From positions 1 to 55,994 of the forward strand of contig JAIRTL010000018.1 in assembly GCA_031254915.1 (NCBI GenBank): a DNA stretch of 55,994 bases, in the 5' to 3' direction. Each line of letters opens with the position of its first letter. The first letter of the stretch is position 1. A program made the translations under genes and the position numbers. Source of the stretch: Planctomycetota bacterium (GTDB taxonomy: Bacteria; Planctomycetota; SZUA-567). A model generated the notes under the pieces. It saw only the letters and a program-made list of their open reading frames with translations, made no database searches and was not told the DNA's origin. Shown one piece after another: positions 8,528 to 16,736 of the stretch.

Positions 8528-9634
8528 TTATCCCTCGGTCGCCGGCGTTTCGTCGCCGTCCGCATCCCCGTCGTTCACATCCTCGATCGCCGCCTGCTTT
8601 TCCTCCCCGGTGGCGTCGCGAATCTTCGTGAGGTCGGAGAAGTAGACCTTGTCGCCGCTCGAGAGCACCAGCATCACGCCGCCGCCATCCTCTTCGGCGC
8701 CGATGACGACGCCCTTGACGTCATTGGCGCGGCTGTCGAGGCCTTCAACCCAGAAGCCGCCGAGGCTGTCGGCGTAGTCCTGAACGGTTGGCTCGCGGAG
8801 TTCGGCGCTGGCATCGCCCGCCTTGATCCGGTCACCGCTGTAGAGAACGTAGTACACGTCGGAGCCGCCGATGCCGATATTGGCGATCATCCCGGAGACA
8901 GTTTCACCTTTCTCGTTCACGCCGGCCGCGGCCTTGCCGACATCCTTGACCGCTTCCTCATAGGCGAGGCGGACCTCGTCGGGATAGGTGTAGAGGAGTT
9001 CGCCCTCGGTTGGAGAGCGGAGTTCGCGTACCTGGTCCCAGTCGATGACCTTGCCGCCGTACAGCTTCATCTGGACGACGCCGTTCTGGATGACCACCTT
9101 CTCGACGATGCCCTGGATCGGCTGCATCGCCGAGTCGTAGCCGGCGTCCACCCACATGCCGATGATACCGCCCGAGTTGATGATTTCCTGCGACATGCTA
9201 TTGGAATCGTTCCACAGGTTCGCGACGCCGTTGACCTCGACCTGCTGCTTGTTGGCGAGTTCGAGGTAGACGTTGCCGTCAAGCTGCACAACCCGCGTCA
9301 CAAGGCCTGCCGCCGCTTCGCCGTTCTTGTCGACGCCGGAGACATACCGGCCGATCATGTTCGAGCCGGCCTGAAGCTGCATGTCGAGGCGGAGCGCCTG
9401 CATCGACTTCGTCATCGAGATCTGTTCATCCAGCGCCTGAAGCTGCGCCAACTGGGCGGTGAAGTCGATGTCCTGCATTGGATTCAGGGGATCCTGCTTG
9501 GTGAGTTGCGTCGTCAGGAGCTTCAGAAAATCGTCGTGCGACACCTTGCCGCTGTTGACCGCCTCCTTGGCTGCCTTGGCCCGTTGCTGGACGGTCGACA
9601 TGCTGTAATCGTAGGTTCTCGCGTTAACGGACAT
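8528..9634 (-). CDS. flgD: Hook-capping protein FlgD with tandem C-terminal repeats
   Basis: FlgD caps the growing hook and guides FlgE assembly. The ATG at 9634 follows GAGGAG and gives 368 residues. The N-terminal capping motif is complete: DDFLKLLTTQLTKQDPLNPM then FTAQLAQLQALDEQISMTKS. From about residue 90 there are about four copies of a ~60-80-residue beta module (starting near IGRYVSG, IGMWVDAG, VSGMIANIG and GGFWVEGL), each with a variant of GxVxxVxxxxGxVxLxLxxGxxV. Ordinary FlgD has one such region (~220-240 residues in all). The end is acidic (DGDADGDETPATEG). It lies between fliK and flgE in one operon. Confidence 0.93.
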   Translation of the reverse strand: MSVNARTYDYSMSTVQQRAKAAKEAVNSGKVSHDDFLKLLTTQLTKQDPLNPMQDIDFTAQLAQLQALDEQISMTKSMQALRLDMQLQAGSNMIGRYVSGVDKNGEAAAGLVTRVVQLDGNVYLELANKQQVEVNGVANLWNDSNSMSQEIINSGGIIGMWVDAGYDSAMQPIQGIVEKVVIQNGVVQMKLYGGKVIDWDQVRELRSPTEGELLYTYPDEVRLAYEEAVKDVGKAAAGVNEKGETVSGMIANIGIGGSDVYYVLYSGDRIKAGDASAELREPTVQDYADSLGGFWVEGLDSRANDVKGVVIGAEEDGGGVMLVLSSGDKVYFSDLTKIRDATGEEKQAAIEDVNDGDADGDETPATEG

Positions 9635-9707
9635 GTTGATCTCCTCTTCGCACTTCACCCGTCTCGCGCGGGTGGCGCCGCACTGTGCCTACTGCCATTT
9701 GGTCGGA

Positions 9708-11426
9708 TTAGGCGAACAGATTCACCCTGCCGTTTTCGTCTATTCCCAGCGTCTCGACCGGCGAGTCGGCGACAGACACTTCCTGATCGGCATCGCCAGC
9801 CAGCCCGCCGCCCGTTCGCGCGCCGTCGGCGTGGTCGCGGTCAGCACGCCCGCCGCCGGCATCGCCGGAGAGGGTCGGATCCTCCCGGACCTCGACTTCT
9901 CCCAGTTCCACACCATGGGCGCGAAGGTTGTCCTTCAACTGCCGAAGCCCGTCCTGAATCTGCACCGCCGATTCCGCCTCGCCCACTCGGAACAACGCGG
10001 ACAATTTACCGTTGCGGTTTTCAACCCGGATCATGACTTTCCCGAGTTCCGGCGGAGACAACTGCATGGTCAGGTGCTGGACGCCCTGCCGGTTGTTGTG
10101 TCGCATAATCTCGGCGATGCGTTCGATATTGCCGATCTGATCAAATATGGCCGCGCTCCGCTGGTCTTCCGGGGCCTTTCCCGTGTCGGCGGCAGCACCG
10201 GAAGCATTCGCAATCGACTTGTCGGCGGTGGTTCCGGGCAGCGCGTCCGCCAGTGCGCGGGAGAATTCACTGGCGTTCTCCCGCAACGCCGATTCCAGAT
10301 TTTCTAAAAATTTCTTCGCCGCGCCGTCTCCCAAGCCGCCCCCCGCGCCCGATCCGGAATCGCCACCCCCGGTCGCTATCGCCGCCAAGCCGGCGTCCAA
10401 TGCCTTGGCTTGGCCGGACATACCATTCGTTTCAAGCCAATTGCGGAACCCCTGGAGCGTCTCCTTGACGTCGACCGAAGCTCCAAGTGCGGCAACGTCG
10501 GTTTTTCCGGAATTTTCCTTAAGAAATTTCTCGAAGAGATCGTTACTCTCCGCTTCGCCGGAAGGTTTCGCCGGTTCGGTGGCAAGGCAACCGGAAACAT
10601 GATCCTGAACACCGAGACTCGCGAACAGATTCGACGCCGCTGCGGCATATCCCGAGTTCGAGACCTGCCCGTTCAACACGGACAGCATCGTTTCCGCGTT
10701 CTGTTCGAGTCCCTTCCCCTCAGATACCTTTTTCAGCGCTTCCTGAAGCGCGTTCTTTGGCATGCCCGACAGGAGATCCTCCAGCGTGGCGAGAACGGCG
10801 TCGTTGTTCATCTCGGCGCTGACGTTCGCCGATTCGAGCGCATCGGCCATGCTGGCGCCGTCGAGCGTGCTCACGCCGAGCGCCGACAGCGATCCGCCGG
10901 AAAACCCCGCGAACATCCCCGACAGGGTGGCGAGGGGAGTTGCGCCGCCGTCCGCCGCCATGCCGGCGTTCAGAAGCCCGAGTATGATCCGCGCCGCCGC
11001 CTCGGCCGCTTCAGCCATCGCCTCATCCACCGGACCTTCCTCGGTGAGAAGAGCGAAATAGGACGCGAAACCAAGGGCATATGGATCGTCGTCGCCAAGA
11101 CGATCCGCCTCTTCATCGGTCCGCTCGGCTTTGTCGCGAATCGCGTTCTTCGATTTTTCAAACTTCCCGGCGCTCTTCGAAGACTCGGGATTCCCGCGAA
11201 ACGGATCAAAAAGAAGCATCGACTTTTTCGAATTGCTCCCGAATGCCGTCCTGTCCTTGCATCCAAGATACGACTGCAGCAACCCGTCGAACCGCCCTTT
11301 CGATTCGGCGGCCCCGGCTTTCGGCTCGTCGCTACGCGAAACAATCTCCCGCTTGATCAACAATTTCGCCAAAGAATCGAGTGCGATTTTTTCAGCCACG
11401 GACATCTCCAAAATATGTTTGGTCAC
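9708..11426 (-). CDS. fliK: Flagellar hook-length control protein FliK
   Basis: FliK is secreted as a molecular ruler and switches the export apparatus from hook to filament. The 572-residue protein has a long low-complexity Ala/Ser/Gly-rich N-terminal part. A C-terminal Flg_hook domain (about residues 420-520) contains QHLTMQLSPPELGKVMIRVE and GLRQLKDNLRAHGVELGEVE. Its start GTG (11426) overlaps the TGA of the upstream FecR-like gene as GTGA, which suggests translational coupling. A second GTG at 11402 with a nearby GGAG is possible. The middle region is not conserved enough to align by eye. Confidence 0.88.
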   Translation of the reverse strand: MTKHILEMSVAEKIALDSLAKLLIKREIVSRSDEPKAGAAESKGRFDGLLQSYLGCKDRTAFGSNSKKSMLLFDPFRGNPESSKSAGKFEKSKNAIRDKAERTDEEADRLGDDDPYALGFASYFALLTEEGPVDEAMAEAAEAAARIILGLLNAGMAADGGATPLATLSGMFAGFSGGSLSALGVSTLDGASMADALESANVSAEMNNDAVLATLEDLLSGMPKNALQEALKKVSEGKGLEQNAETMLSVLNGQVSNSGYAAAASNLFASLGVQDHVSGCLATEPAKPSGEAESNDLFEKFLKENSGKTDVAALGASVDVKETLQGFRNWLETNGMSGQAKALDAGLAAIATGGGDSGSGAGGGLGDGAAKKFLENLESALRENASEFSRALADALPGTTADKSIANASGAAADTGKAPEDQRSAAIFDQIGNIERIAEIMRHNNRQGVQHLTMQLSPPELGKVMIRVENRNGKLSALFRVGEAESAVQIQDGLRQLKDNLRAHGVELGEVEVREDPTLSGDAGGGRADRDHADGARTGGGLAGDADQEVSVADSPVETLGIDENGRVNLFA

Positions 11427-12160
11427 GGCGCTTCCGCGTCGGGGTTCGGCGGCGGGTTCGGTGGCAGGGCGGCACGGACGATTTCATAGCCGAACGCGAG
11501 TCTGGCCCGGAAATCATCCCTGTCCTCCCTCGCCATAGGGCGAGGCCCGCCCGGCCCGAGCGAATGTCCCGCCTCGAACTGGAACGGCGCGCCGCCCGTT
11601 TCACCCAGGCGGACAAAAACACTTCCATCCACGACGACGAGACGCCAGGAATCGCCGTGCGATACGCCGCAATCGCCCCGTTCCAGAATCACATCAATGC
11701 CCGGCGCGGTCATGAACACCGTTTCGGGATGCCCGGTATTCAGGCGCGCCTGAACCCGAACCGCTCCCGTCACCACCGAGACATCCAGGCGGGACGCGAC
11801 ATTCCCCGATCCGCTCCCGACAATGCGAACACCAAGCAAACTCACCTCAGACTCCGGTCCGACAGCAACCAGCACGTTTCTCCCCGAAGCCAACTCCACC
11901 CTGTCCCCGGGACCAGTGAGAATTTCATCTCCGGCATGAATCCTGTCGGCAAGATTCAATACCTCACCAAGCTCCGACGGATGTCGATAGGCGCGGCGCA
12001 AATGTGGGCTGCCGGTCATTCCAATGACGATGGCGGATTCGCTTTTGGTCGTCACGCCGATGTCGGTCGCGGAAAACCACATATCCCTGGACGCACCGAT
12101 CGTGCACGCCGTCAGCGCGATTGCAAGACACTGCGCTATTCGAATCAGCCATGTGTTCAC
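11423..12160 (-). CDS. FecR-domain lipoprotein, first gene of the hook operon
   Basis: The 245-residue protein starts at GTG 12160 (GGGAG upstream). A signal peptide with lipobox ALTAC (Cys19) marks a lipoprotein. The body looks like a FecR-type beta domain: IHAGDEILTGPGDRVELASG, then repeated VxVxxGxVRVQ-like strands and DVILERGDCGVS. The tail is Pro-rich. FecR domains occur in periplasmic sensors and peptidoglycan-associated proteins; here the setting before fliK-flgD-flgE suggests a role in flagellar assembly or anchoring, which is inference. Transcription probably starts at the sigma-54 promoter 12278-12293, leaving a ~105-nt leader. Confidence 0.75.
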   Translation of the reverse strand: MNTWLIRIAQCLAIALTACTIGASRDMWFSATDIGVTTKSESAIVIGMTGSPHLRRAYRHPSELGEVLNLADRIHAGDEILTGPGDRVELASGRNVLVAVGPESEVSLLGVRIVGSGSGNVASRLDVSVVTGAVRVQARLNTGHPETVFMTAPGIDVILERGDCGVSHGDSWRLVVVDGSVFVRLGETGGAPFQFEAGHSLGPGGPRPMAREDRDDFRARLAFGYEIVRAALPPNPPPNPDAEAP

Positions 12161-12277
12161 GCGACGCTCCCGAACTATGCACGCGGTTCCACCGAGTCGC
12201 TCGGAGACTAATACACACCATTTGCTTTATCGGCTCGCAGTCACGAGCGACCATAGCGAAACCATATTCCGTAAAAA

Positions 12278-12293
12278 AGCAAACAAGATGCCA
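12278..12293 (-). promoter_or_regulatory. Sigma-54 (-24/-12) promoter of the hook operon
   Basis: The minus strand reads TGGCATCTTGTTTGCT, a near-perfect match to TGGCAYR-N4-TTGCW with GG and GC exactly 12 nt apart. It lies ~118 bp before the GTG of the FecR-fliK-flgD-flgE operon, giving a ~105-nt leader. Middle flagellar genes (hook) are sigma-54 dependent in several phyla, so the placement fits. It implies RpoN and an enhancer-binding activator in this organism, neither of which is in the window. Confidence 0.75.
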
Positions 12294-12340
12294 TTCAGAT
12301 CAATTACGGAGCCATCGGTGTCGCAGGACACGCAACATCT

Positions 12341-12362
12341 TTAATTTTAATAAATTAAAGCA
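12341..12362. repeat. AT-rich inverted repeat upstream of the sigma-54 promoter
   Basis: CTTTAATTT and AAATTAAAG form a perfect 9-bp inverted repeat around TAAT, about 50 bp upstream of the -24 element on the transcribing strand. An activator or operator site is conceivable from the position; nothing else supports a function. Confidence 0.4.
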
Positions 12363-12454
12363 TCATTCGCCCATGTTTCAAAATTATCCCGTCATGAATA
12401 TTCGCCACAACCGGAAATTTCAGCCGCATGCGATACGATTACGCCGCCGATAAA

Positions 12455-12582
12455 TATACTGGACGCGGCTCGAAACTGTGAAAATGGGGATGGAAGGCGC
12501 CCTGTTCCACACCTGCTTCCCTTGCCCATTTCATGGCCGCGCACAGTTGAGGGAATCGCAACACCGAACCGCGAATAGTATA
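12455..12582 (+). repeat. MITE-130 copy B
   Basis: A 128-bp copy with both ends intact (TATACT...GTATA). The left arm TATACTGGACGCGG and the reverse complement of the right end form the terminal inverted repeat; the internal CGCGCACAGT arm is present. It lies in the divergent gap between the flagellar operon and the small gene at 12836. Confidence 0.85.
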
Positions 12583-12835
12583 ACGATGGAACCATGGAAA
12601 CGCGAAGCAAGACCGCTTTCGATTTTCACTTTCTTTCGGATGGATAACTTTTTTTAAAAAAAACTATTGCAAAAAACTCAACTTTTGCCGAAAATCATCA
12701 CCCTTATACTGAGCGGCATGAACATTCTGGGGACATTCAATTTCACGCATGATTGTACGCCCGTTGGGACAGAATGTTAGGTCAATGGGGATTGACTCCG
12801 GACGGGGGTCCGGTCGGGGCTTTTCAGGGGATGCC

Positions 12836-13132
12836 ATGGATATAATTACAGAAGAGGACATTGTGTTTTCCGAGCAACTGGTTAGCGAATGGAGAAGCAA
12901 GGTGCGTAAGCGGCGTGAACAGTTGTTTCGCAAGAATTGGAAAAACCGCCGGCCCATGATTCCTCTCAAATCGCGTCAACAGGAAAAAACCTTTGAATTC
13001 GTCGTGCAATGGTACGAGGAGTTCGAAGAGGTCGTCGGCCGCGAGCGTGAGCGGAACCGGCTCGATCGCCTTATCGAGCAGGGTCTGGACGTCAATGCGC
13101 CGGAAAACCAGAAAGCCAATCAGAAGCGCTAG
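12836..13132 (+). CDS. Small basic/acidic protein of unknown function
   Basis: The likely start is ATG 12836 (CAGGGG upstream), giving 98 residues; the frame is open further upstream without a ribosome site. The protein is very rich in charged residues, with RSKVRKRREQLFRKNWKNRR, then a probable helix EFVVQWYEEFEEVVGRERE and a polar end. There is no signal peptide, membrane segment or family I recognise. It has its own small transcription unit between two MITE-130 copies and ends before a strong bidirectional terminator at 13287-13317. Confidence 0.6.
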   Translation: MDIITEEDIVFSEQLVSEWRSKVRKRREQLFRKNWKNRRPMIPLKSRQQEKTFEFVVQWYEEFEEVVGRERERNRLDRLIEQGLDVNAPENQKANQKR

Positions 13133-13148
13133 TCTCCGCTTCATCCCC

Positions 13149-13283
13149 TATACTCTGCGCGGTTCGAAATTGTGAAAGCGGGGGATGGGGGGGGGGTAGC
13201 CTGTTCCACATCTCTGTTTCCCTTGGCCATTTCAAGCCGAGCGCAGTTGAGCGAATCACAACTCCGGACCGTGAATAGGTATA
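13149..13283 (+). repeat. MITE-130 copy C
   Basis: A 135-bp copy with TATACT at the left end and GTATA at the right, 17 bp after the small gene. It contains a run of G residues (around 13180-13197) longer than in other copies. Its right end abuts the terminator at 13287. Confidence 0.85.
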
Positions 13284-13286
13284 CAA

Positions 13287-13317
13287 TGAAAAAAGCCCGC
13301 TTATGCGGGCTTTTTTC
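13287..13317. terminator. Bidirectional terminator between the small gene and radC
   Basis: A-run, GCCCGC, TTAT loop, GCGGGC and a T-run form a textbook intrinsic terminator that works in both directions. It lies between the convergent small gene (plus) and radC (minus). Confidence 0.92.
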
Positions 13318-13343
13318 ATTGGTGAATTTTGTCCGGACATTCG

Positions 13344-14453
13344 TCAAAGCGCTCCGAGAAGTCCTTCCTCATCGAAGCTGAAATACCCGTTCTCGGTGAT
13401 GATGACATGGTCGACCAAAACAAAGCCGAAGACGCCGCATGCGCTTTTCAGCCGCCGGGTGAAGTCGCGATCCGCCGGGGACGGAGCCGGGTCGCCAGAG
13501 GGATGGTTGTGCACGAGTGCGATGCTTGACGCCGACTCCTGGATGACTGGGCGCATAAGATCCGCCATTTCCAGGCGCGCGACGCTGGGCGGAATGTCGC
13601 AGAACCACGCGTCGCGTATGACGTTGTTGCGGTGGTCCAATAACACCAAAACCGCCGCCCCAACCTTGTGGCCGCGCAGTTCGGCGGCGTACCGGTCGTA
13701 AAAATCCTTTGCCGTCGCGATCTGAAGCACAGCCCCGCGTTTTTCACGTAAAACCCGACGGTGCAGCACAGCGAACGCAGCCAGCCTCAGCGTTTGCGCC
13801 GGCTTGATTTCACGCATGACCTCGTATTCATGATTTTCGGCGGCGAAAATCGCCCGCAGTTTGCCGTAGCGTTTGAACAGCGAAACCGTGAGCGGTTCCA
13901 CGCCTGTCGCCTTGTCTCCGAATAAGGCGACGGAGAGAAGTTCTGCGTCGGAGAGCGTCCCATCAAGACCGCCGAGGAGTCGCTCGGCGGGCGCGCTCGC
14001 CGCGAGGACAGGCGCTCGCGGACTATTGTAATAATCGCAATCCTTGGTGAGCTGGCAGCGGACGCCCTTTCGCGACTGGCAGAGCGGAGTGGCTCCGCAC
14101 ACCGGCCTTTTCCCCGCTTCCTGATCGCCATGCGCGAAAAGATTGATCACGGCGCAGACGTACTCCGGTGAACGCGACACCGCTTTGGCGAGATAGGCCG
14201 CAAACGGTCCTATGAACGCCTTGGCTTCGTCCAGCGTCTTGACGTAACCCATGCGGCGAAGGAAACGACCGCCGGCGACCTCCAGCGCGAGCCGTGGTTC
14301 GCCGGCCGCCGGCGCGCGCCGCAAACCGGCAAGACGCGCGCCCAGCCATTCGCCGCCGTGATACTCCTCCAGGGTTTTTGTCAGGTTGGCGAAAAACCAA
14401 ACCACATCCCGCCCCGGACACGGCGAATCCGCCAGTTCCAAATCGCCGTCCAT
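13344..14453 (-). CDS. radC: RadC/JAMM-family protein with Cys-rich N-terminal domain
   Basis: The C-terminal ~210 residues are a RadC (UPF0758) protein: a metalloprotease-like JAMM fold with VHNHPSGDPAPSPADRD (His315 and following) and VFGFVLVDHVIITENGYFSF at the end. Its cellular role is unsettled in all bacteria. The start is probably ATG 14453, as GGGAGGG lies just before it. The first ~165 residues are not part of standard RadC. They are mostly helical and contain four cysteines (C119, C125, C133, C139) spaced C-X5-C-X7-C-X5-C, recalling, with different spacing, the iron-sulfur loop of endonuclease III-type DNA glycosylases. Total length 369 against ~225 for plain RadC. It ends 8 bp before icd's stop side, same strand. 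Confidence 0.88.
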   Translation of the reverse strand: MDGDLELADSPCPGRDVVWFFANLTKTLEEYHGGEWLGARLAGLRRAPAAGEPRLALEVAGGRFLRRMGYVKTLDEAKAFIGPFAAYLAKAVSRSPEYVCAVINLFAHGDQEAGKRPVCGATPLCQSRKGVRCQLTKDCDYYNSPRAPVLAASAPAERLLGGLDGTLSDAELLSVALFGDKATGVEPLTVSLFKRYGKLRAIFAAENHEYEVMREIKPAQTLRLAAFAVLHRRVLREKRGAVLQIATAKDFYDRYAAELRGHKVGAAVLVLLDHRNNVIRDAWFCDIPPSVARLEMADLMRPVIQESASSIALVHNHPSGDPAPSPADRDFTRRLKSACGVFGFVLVDHVIITENGYFSFDEEGLLGAL

Positions 14454-14476
14454 CAAACACCCTCCCATCGGGAAAA

Positions 14477-15709
14477 CTACGACATGTTTTCGATCAACGC
14501 GTCGCCGAATTCAGACGTCGACAGCTTTTGCGCACCATCCATCAGACGGTGGAAATCGTAGGTGACTCGTTTCTGGCCGATCGTCTTTTCCATGGAGGCG
14601 ATGATCATCTCGGCAGCCTCCGTCCAGCCCATGTATTGGAACATCATCTCGCCGGAGAGAATGACGGACGAGGGATTGACCATGTTCTTGCCGGCGTATT
14701 TCGGCGCCGTGCCGTGGGTGGCCTCGAAAATGCCGTGCCCGGTCTCATAGTTGATGTTGCCGCCCGGGGCGATGCCGATGCCACCGACCTGCGCGGCGAG
14801 CGCGTCGGAAATGTAATCGCCGTTGAGGTTGAGCGTGGCGACGACGTCGTATTCCGCCGGACGGGTGAGAATCTGCTGGAGGAAGGCGTCGGCGATCACG
14901 TCCTTGACGACGATCTTTCCCCTCCCGGAATCGAACCCCTTCCACGGTCCGCCATCGAGTGGCGCCGCACCGAATTCGGACGCGGCAGTCTCATAACCCC
15001 AGTCTCGGAAAGCACCTTCGGTGAACTTCATTATGTTTCCCTTGTGGACGATGGTGACGCTTTTCCTGCCGTGCTTCACCGCGTAACGGATCGCGGCCCC
15101 GACTAGGCGGGACGTGCCTCCCTTGGAAACCGGCTTCACGCCGATGCCGGCGCTGGCGGGGAAGCGGATTTTCGCGTAGCGCTCGGGGAAGTTTTCCTTG
15201 AAGAGGGCCAAGAACCTGTCGCAATCGGGTTCGCCGGCCGCGAATTCGATGCCGGCGTAAATGTCTTCGGTATTTTCGCGGAAAATGACCATATCGATAA
15301 GTTCCGGCGCCTTCACGGGGCTGGGCACGCCGGAGAAATACCTGACCGGCCTAAGACAGACGTAGAGATCGAGGATCTGACGCAGCGCGACGTTGAGCGA
15401 GCGGATGCCGCCGCCGACCGGCGTGGTCAGTGGGCCCTTGATGCCGACGAGATGGCTCCTGAAAGCGTCGATAGTGGCTTGCGGCAGCCAGTCCCCCCGC
15501 TCCTTGAACGCTTTTTCGCCGGCGAGAACTTCCTTCCACACCACTTTGCGCTTGCCGCCGTATGCCTTATCGACCGCCGCATCCATCACGCGGACCGACG
15601 CGGCCCAGATGTCCGGCCCGGTGCCGTCGCCTTCGATAAAGGGGATGACTGGATTGGCGGGTACCTTCAGGACGCCGTTTTCAATCGTGACGAGTTCGCC
15701 TTCGCTCAT
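14477..15709 (-). CDS. icd: NADP-dependent isocitrate dehydrogenase
   Basis: This TCA-cycle enzyme oxidises isocitrate to 2-oxoglutarate with NADP+. The ATG at 15709 follows GAGGAAAG and gives 410 residues. It closely follows the E. coli-type enzyme: [20 protein letters not shown] (with the regulatory Ser), [37 protein letters not shown] and [17 protein letters not shown]. The Lys-Tyr of APKYAGKN and the Tyr of [12 protein letters not shown] are the NADP-specific contacts. The Ser target of AceK is present, but no aceK is seen here. Its product, 2-oxoglutarate, is the carbon input of the GS-GOGAT block further on. Confidence 0.97.
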   Translation of the reverse strand: MSEGELVTIENGVLKVPANPVIPFIEGDGTGPDIWAASVRVMDAAVDKAYGGKRKVVWKEVLAGEKAFKERGDWLPQATIDAFRSHLVGIKGPLTTPVGGGIRSLNVALRQILDLYVCLRPVRYFSGVPSPVKAPELIDMVIFRENTEDIYAGIEFAAGEPDCDRFLALFKENFPERYAKIRFPASAGIGVKPVSKGGTSRLVGAAIRYAVKHGRKSVTIVHKGNIMKFTEGAFRDWGYETAASEFGAAPLDGGPWKGFDSGRGKIVVKDVIADAFLQQILTRPAEYDVVATLNLNGDYISDALAAQVGGIGIAPGGNINYETGHGIFEATHGTAPKYAGKNMVNPSSVILSGEMMFQYMGWTEAAEMIIASMEKTIGQKRVTYDFHRLMDGAQKLSTSEFGDALIENMS

Positions 15710-15813
15710 GCTCTTTCCTCGCAATCAAATGTCGTTACGCACATATAAACTTGATGCCCGCGTCTGGGACGCGGGCGAAGGGACCGCTCTATGCCGACGC
15801 CGTTGTTTTGCAG

Positions 15814-16377
15814 CTATTCCGGCTGTTGTGCCGCCGCATCGTCCGCCTCGCCGCCCTGCCCCGATTTCCGGCACGAACGGGAAACGTCGATAAGGCTCCA
15901 AATCAGGTATACGACGACGCCGACGACGATCGTCACATCGGCGATATTGAAAACCGGCCAAAGGGCGTACCCGGTGCGTGGGTTGATGATTTCAATGAAG
16001 TCGCGAACCCCCGGATGAAAAAGTCGGTCGTACAGGTTGCCGATCGCGCCGCCGACGATCAGGCCCAGACCCCAAAGCGGCGCATGCGGATCGCGGCAAT
16101 GGTACGCCGTCAACACCAGCACCGGCACAAGCACGGCCGCCGCCGCCAGGAAAAGGACAAGGTTTCCCGACGCCCAGCCGAAGGCGCCGCCGGTATTGTA
16201 ATGATTGACGAAACGCAGAACGTTCCGCGCAACCCAATAATAATGCCCGCAGGCGTCGTCGCAGATATGTCCCGGCGGCGACACGCCGCCGAGGGCGCGG
16301 AAGGACACGTATTTGCTCGCGAGGTCCGCCGCCAGAGTCAGCGCCGCCGCCAGCCAAAACCAGCGGATGCTCTTCAG
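15814..16377 (-). CDS. lspA: Lipoprotein signal peptidase, probable CTG start
   Basis: LspA cleaves lipoprotein signal peptides at the inner membrane (aspartyl protease). Conserved boxes are present: ADLASKYV in helix 1, NTGGAFGW, and the catalytic pair GNLYDRLFHPGVRDF and FNIADVTIVVG. Four membrane helices are visible. The frame has no ATG/GTG/TTG between the upstream gene and helix 1. A CTG at 16377 lies 3 nt after GGAGGAGGG and overlaps the preceding stop as CTGA, so I take CTG as the start (187 residues). The C-terminal ~20 residues are polar. It is paired with a TraR/DksA-type gene, as in many genomes. Confidence 0.93.
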   Translation of the reverse strand: MKSIRWFWLAAALTLAADLASKYVSFRALGGVSPPGHICDDACGHYYWVARNVLRFVNHYNTGGAFGWASGNLVLFLAAAAVLVPVLVLTAYHCRDPHAPLWGLGLIVGGAIGNLYDRLFHPGVRDFIEIINPRTGYALWPVFNIADVTIVVGVVVYLIWSLIDVSRSCRKSGQGGEADDAAAQQPE

Positions 16378-16736
16378 AGTCCCTCCTCCTTTTCGAGCTT
16401 GCGCTGGCAGGAAACACACAGCCGCGCCCAGGGGCGGATGGAAAGGCGGCGCTCGCCTATTTCCTTGCCGCACTCCTCGCACTCATTGAAATGGCCCGCG
16501 TCTATGCGTTCGATGGCGTCGTCTATGTCGGCAAGCGTTTCGCTGGAGGTGGTGAGGCGCTCGGCCATCAGGTCGAGTTCCTGTTCATCGGACGCCTGTT
16601 CGGCGAAATTGATCGGCGCTTTTCCCAGATCGCGAAGCCCGGCGTCGGAGATGGCTCCGTCGCGGATGGAGCGCTGGGATTCAGTCATTCTTTCCCTGAG
16701 GGCCTCCAGGGTCTTTCGCAGTTGATCGGCGTTCAT
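16374..16736 (-). CDS. TraR/DksA-type C4 zinc-finger protein
   Basis: The 120-residue protein starts at ATG 16736 behind TTGGAGG. The N-terminal half is a coiled coil (ELDLMAERLTTSSETLADID). The C-terminal C4 zinc finger reads NECEECGKEIGERRLSIRPW then LCVSCQRK, as in DksA/TraR/YocK proteins. E. coli DksA enters the RNA polymerase secondary channel with ppGpp. This protein lacks an obvious acidic DxxDA tip, so that activity is not assured. It overlaps lspA by 4 bases, so the two are translated together. Confidence 0.9.
   Translation of the reverse strand: MNADQLRKTLEALRERMTESQRSIRDGAISDAGLRDLGKAPINFAEQASDEQELDLMAERLTTSSETLADIDDAIERIDAGHFNECEECGKEIGERRLSIRPWARLCVSCQRKLEKEEGL

Larger units (their letters stand above)
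12161..12835. other. Divergent intergenic region with sigma-54 promoter and MITE-130 B
   Basis: This 675-bp gap lies between the flagellar operon (minus) and a small unknown gene (plus). It holds the sigma-54 promoter at 12278-12293, an AT-rich inverted repeat at 12341-12362, MITE-130 copy B, and an A/T tract at about 12648-12668. A weak TATACT (12704-12709) lies upstream of the small gene. No coding frame here looks real. Confidence 0.7.
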
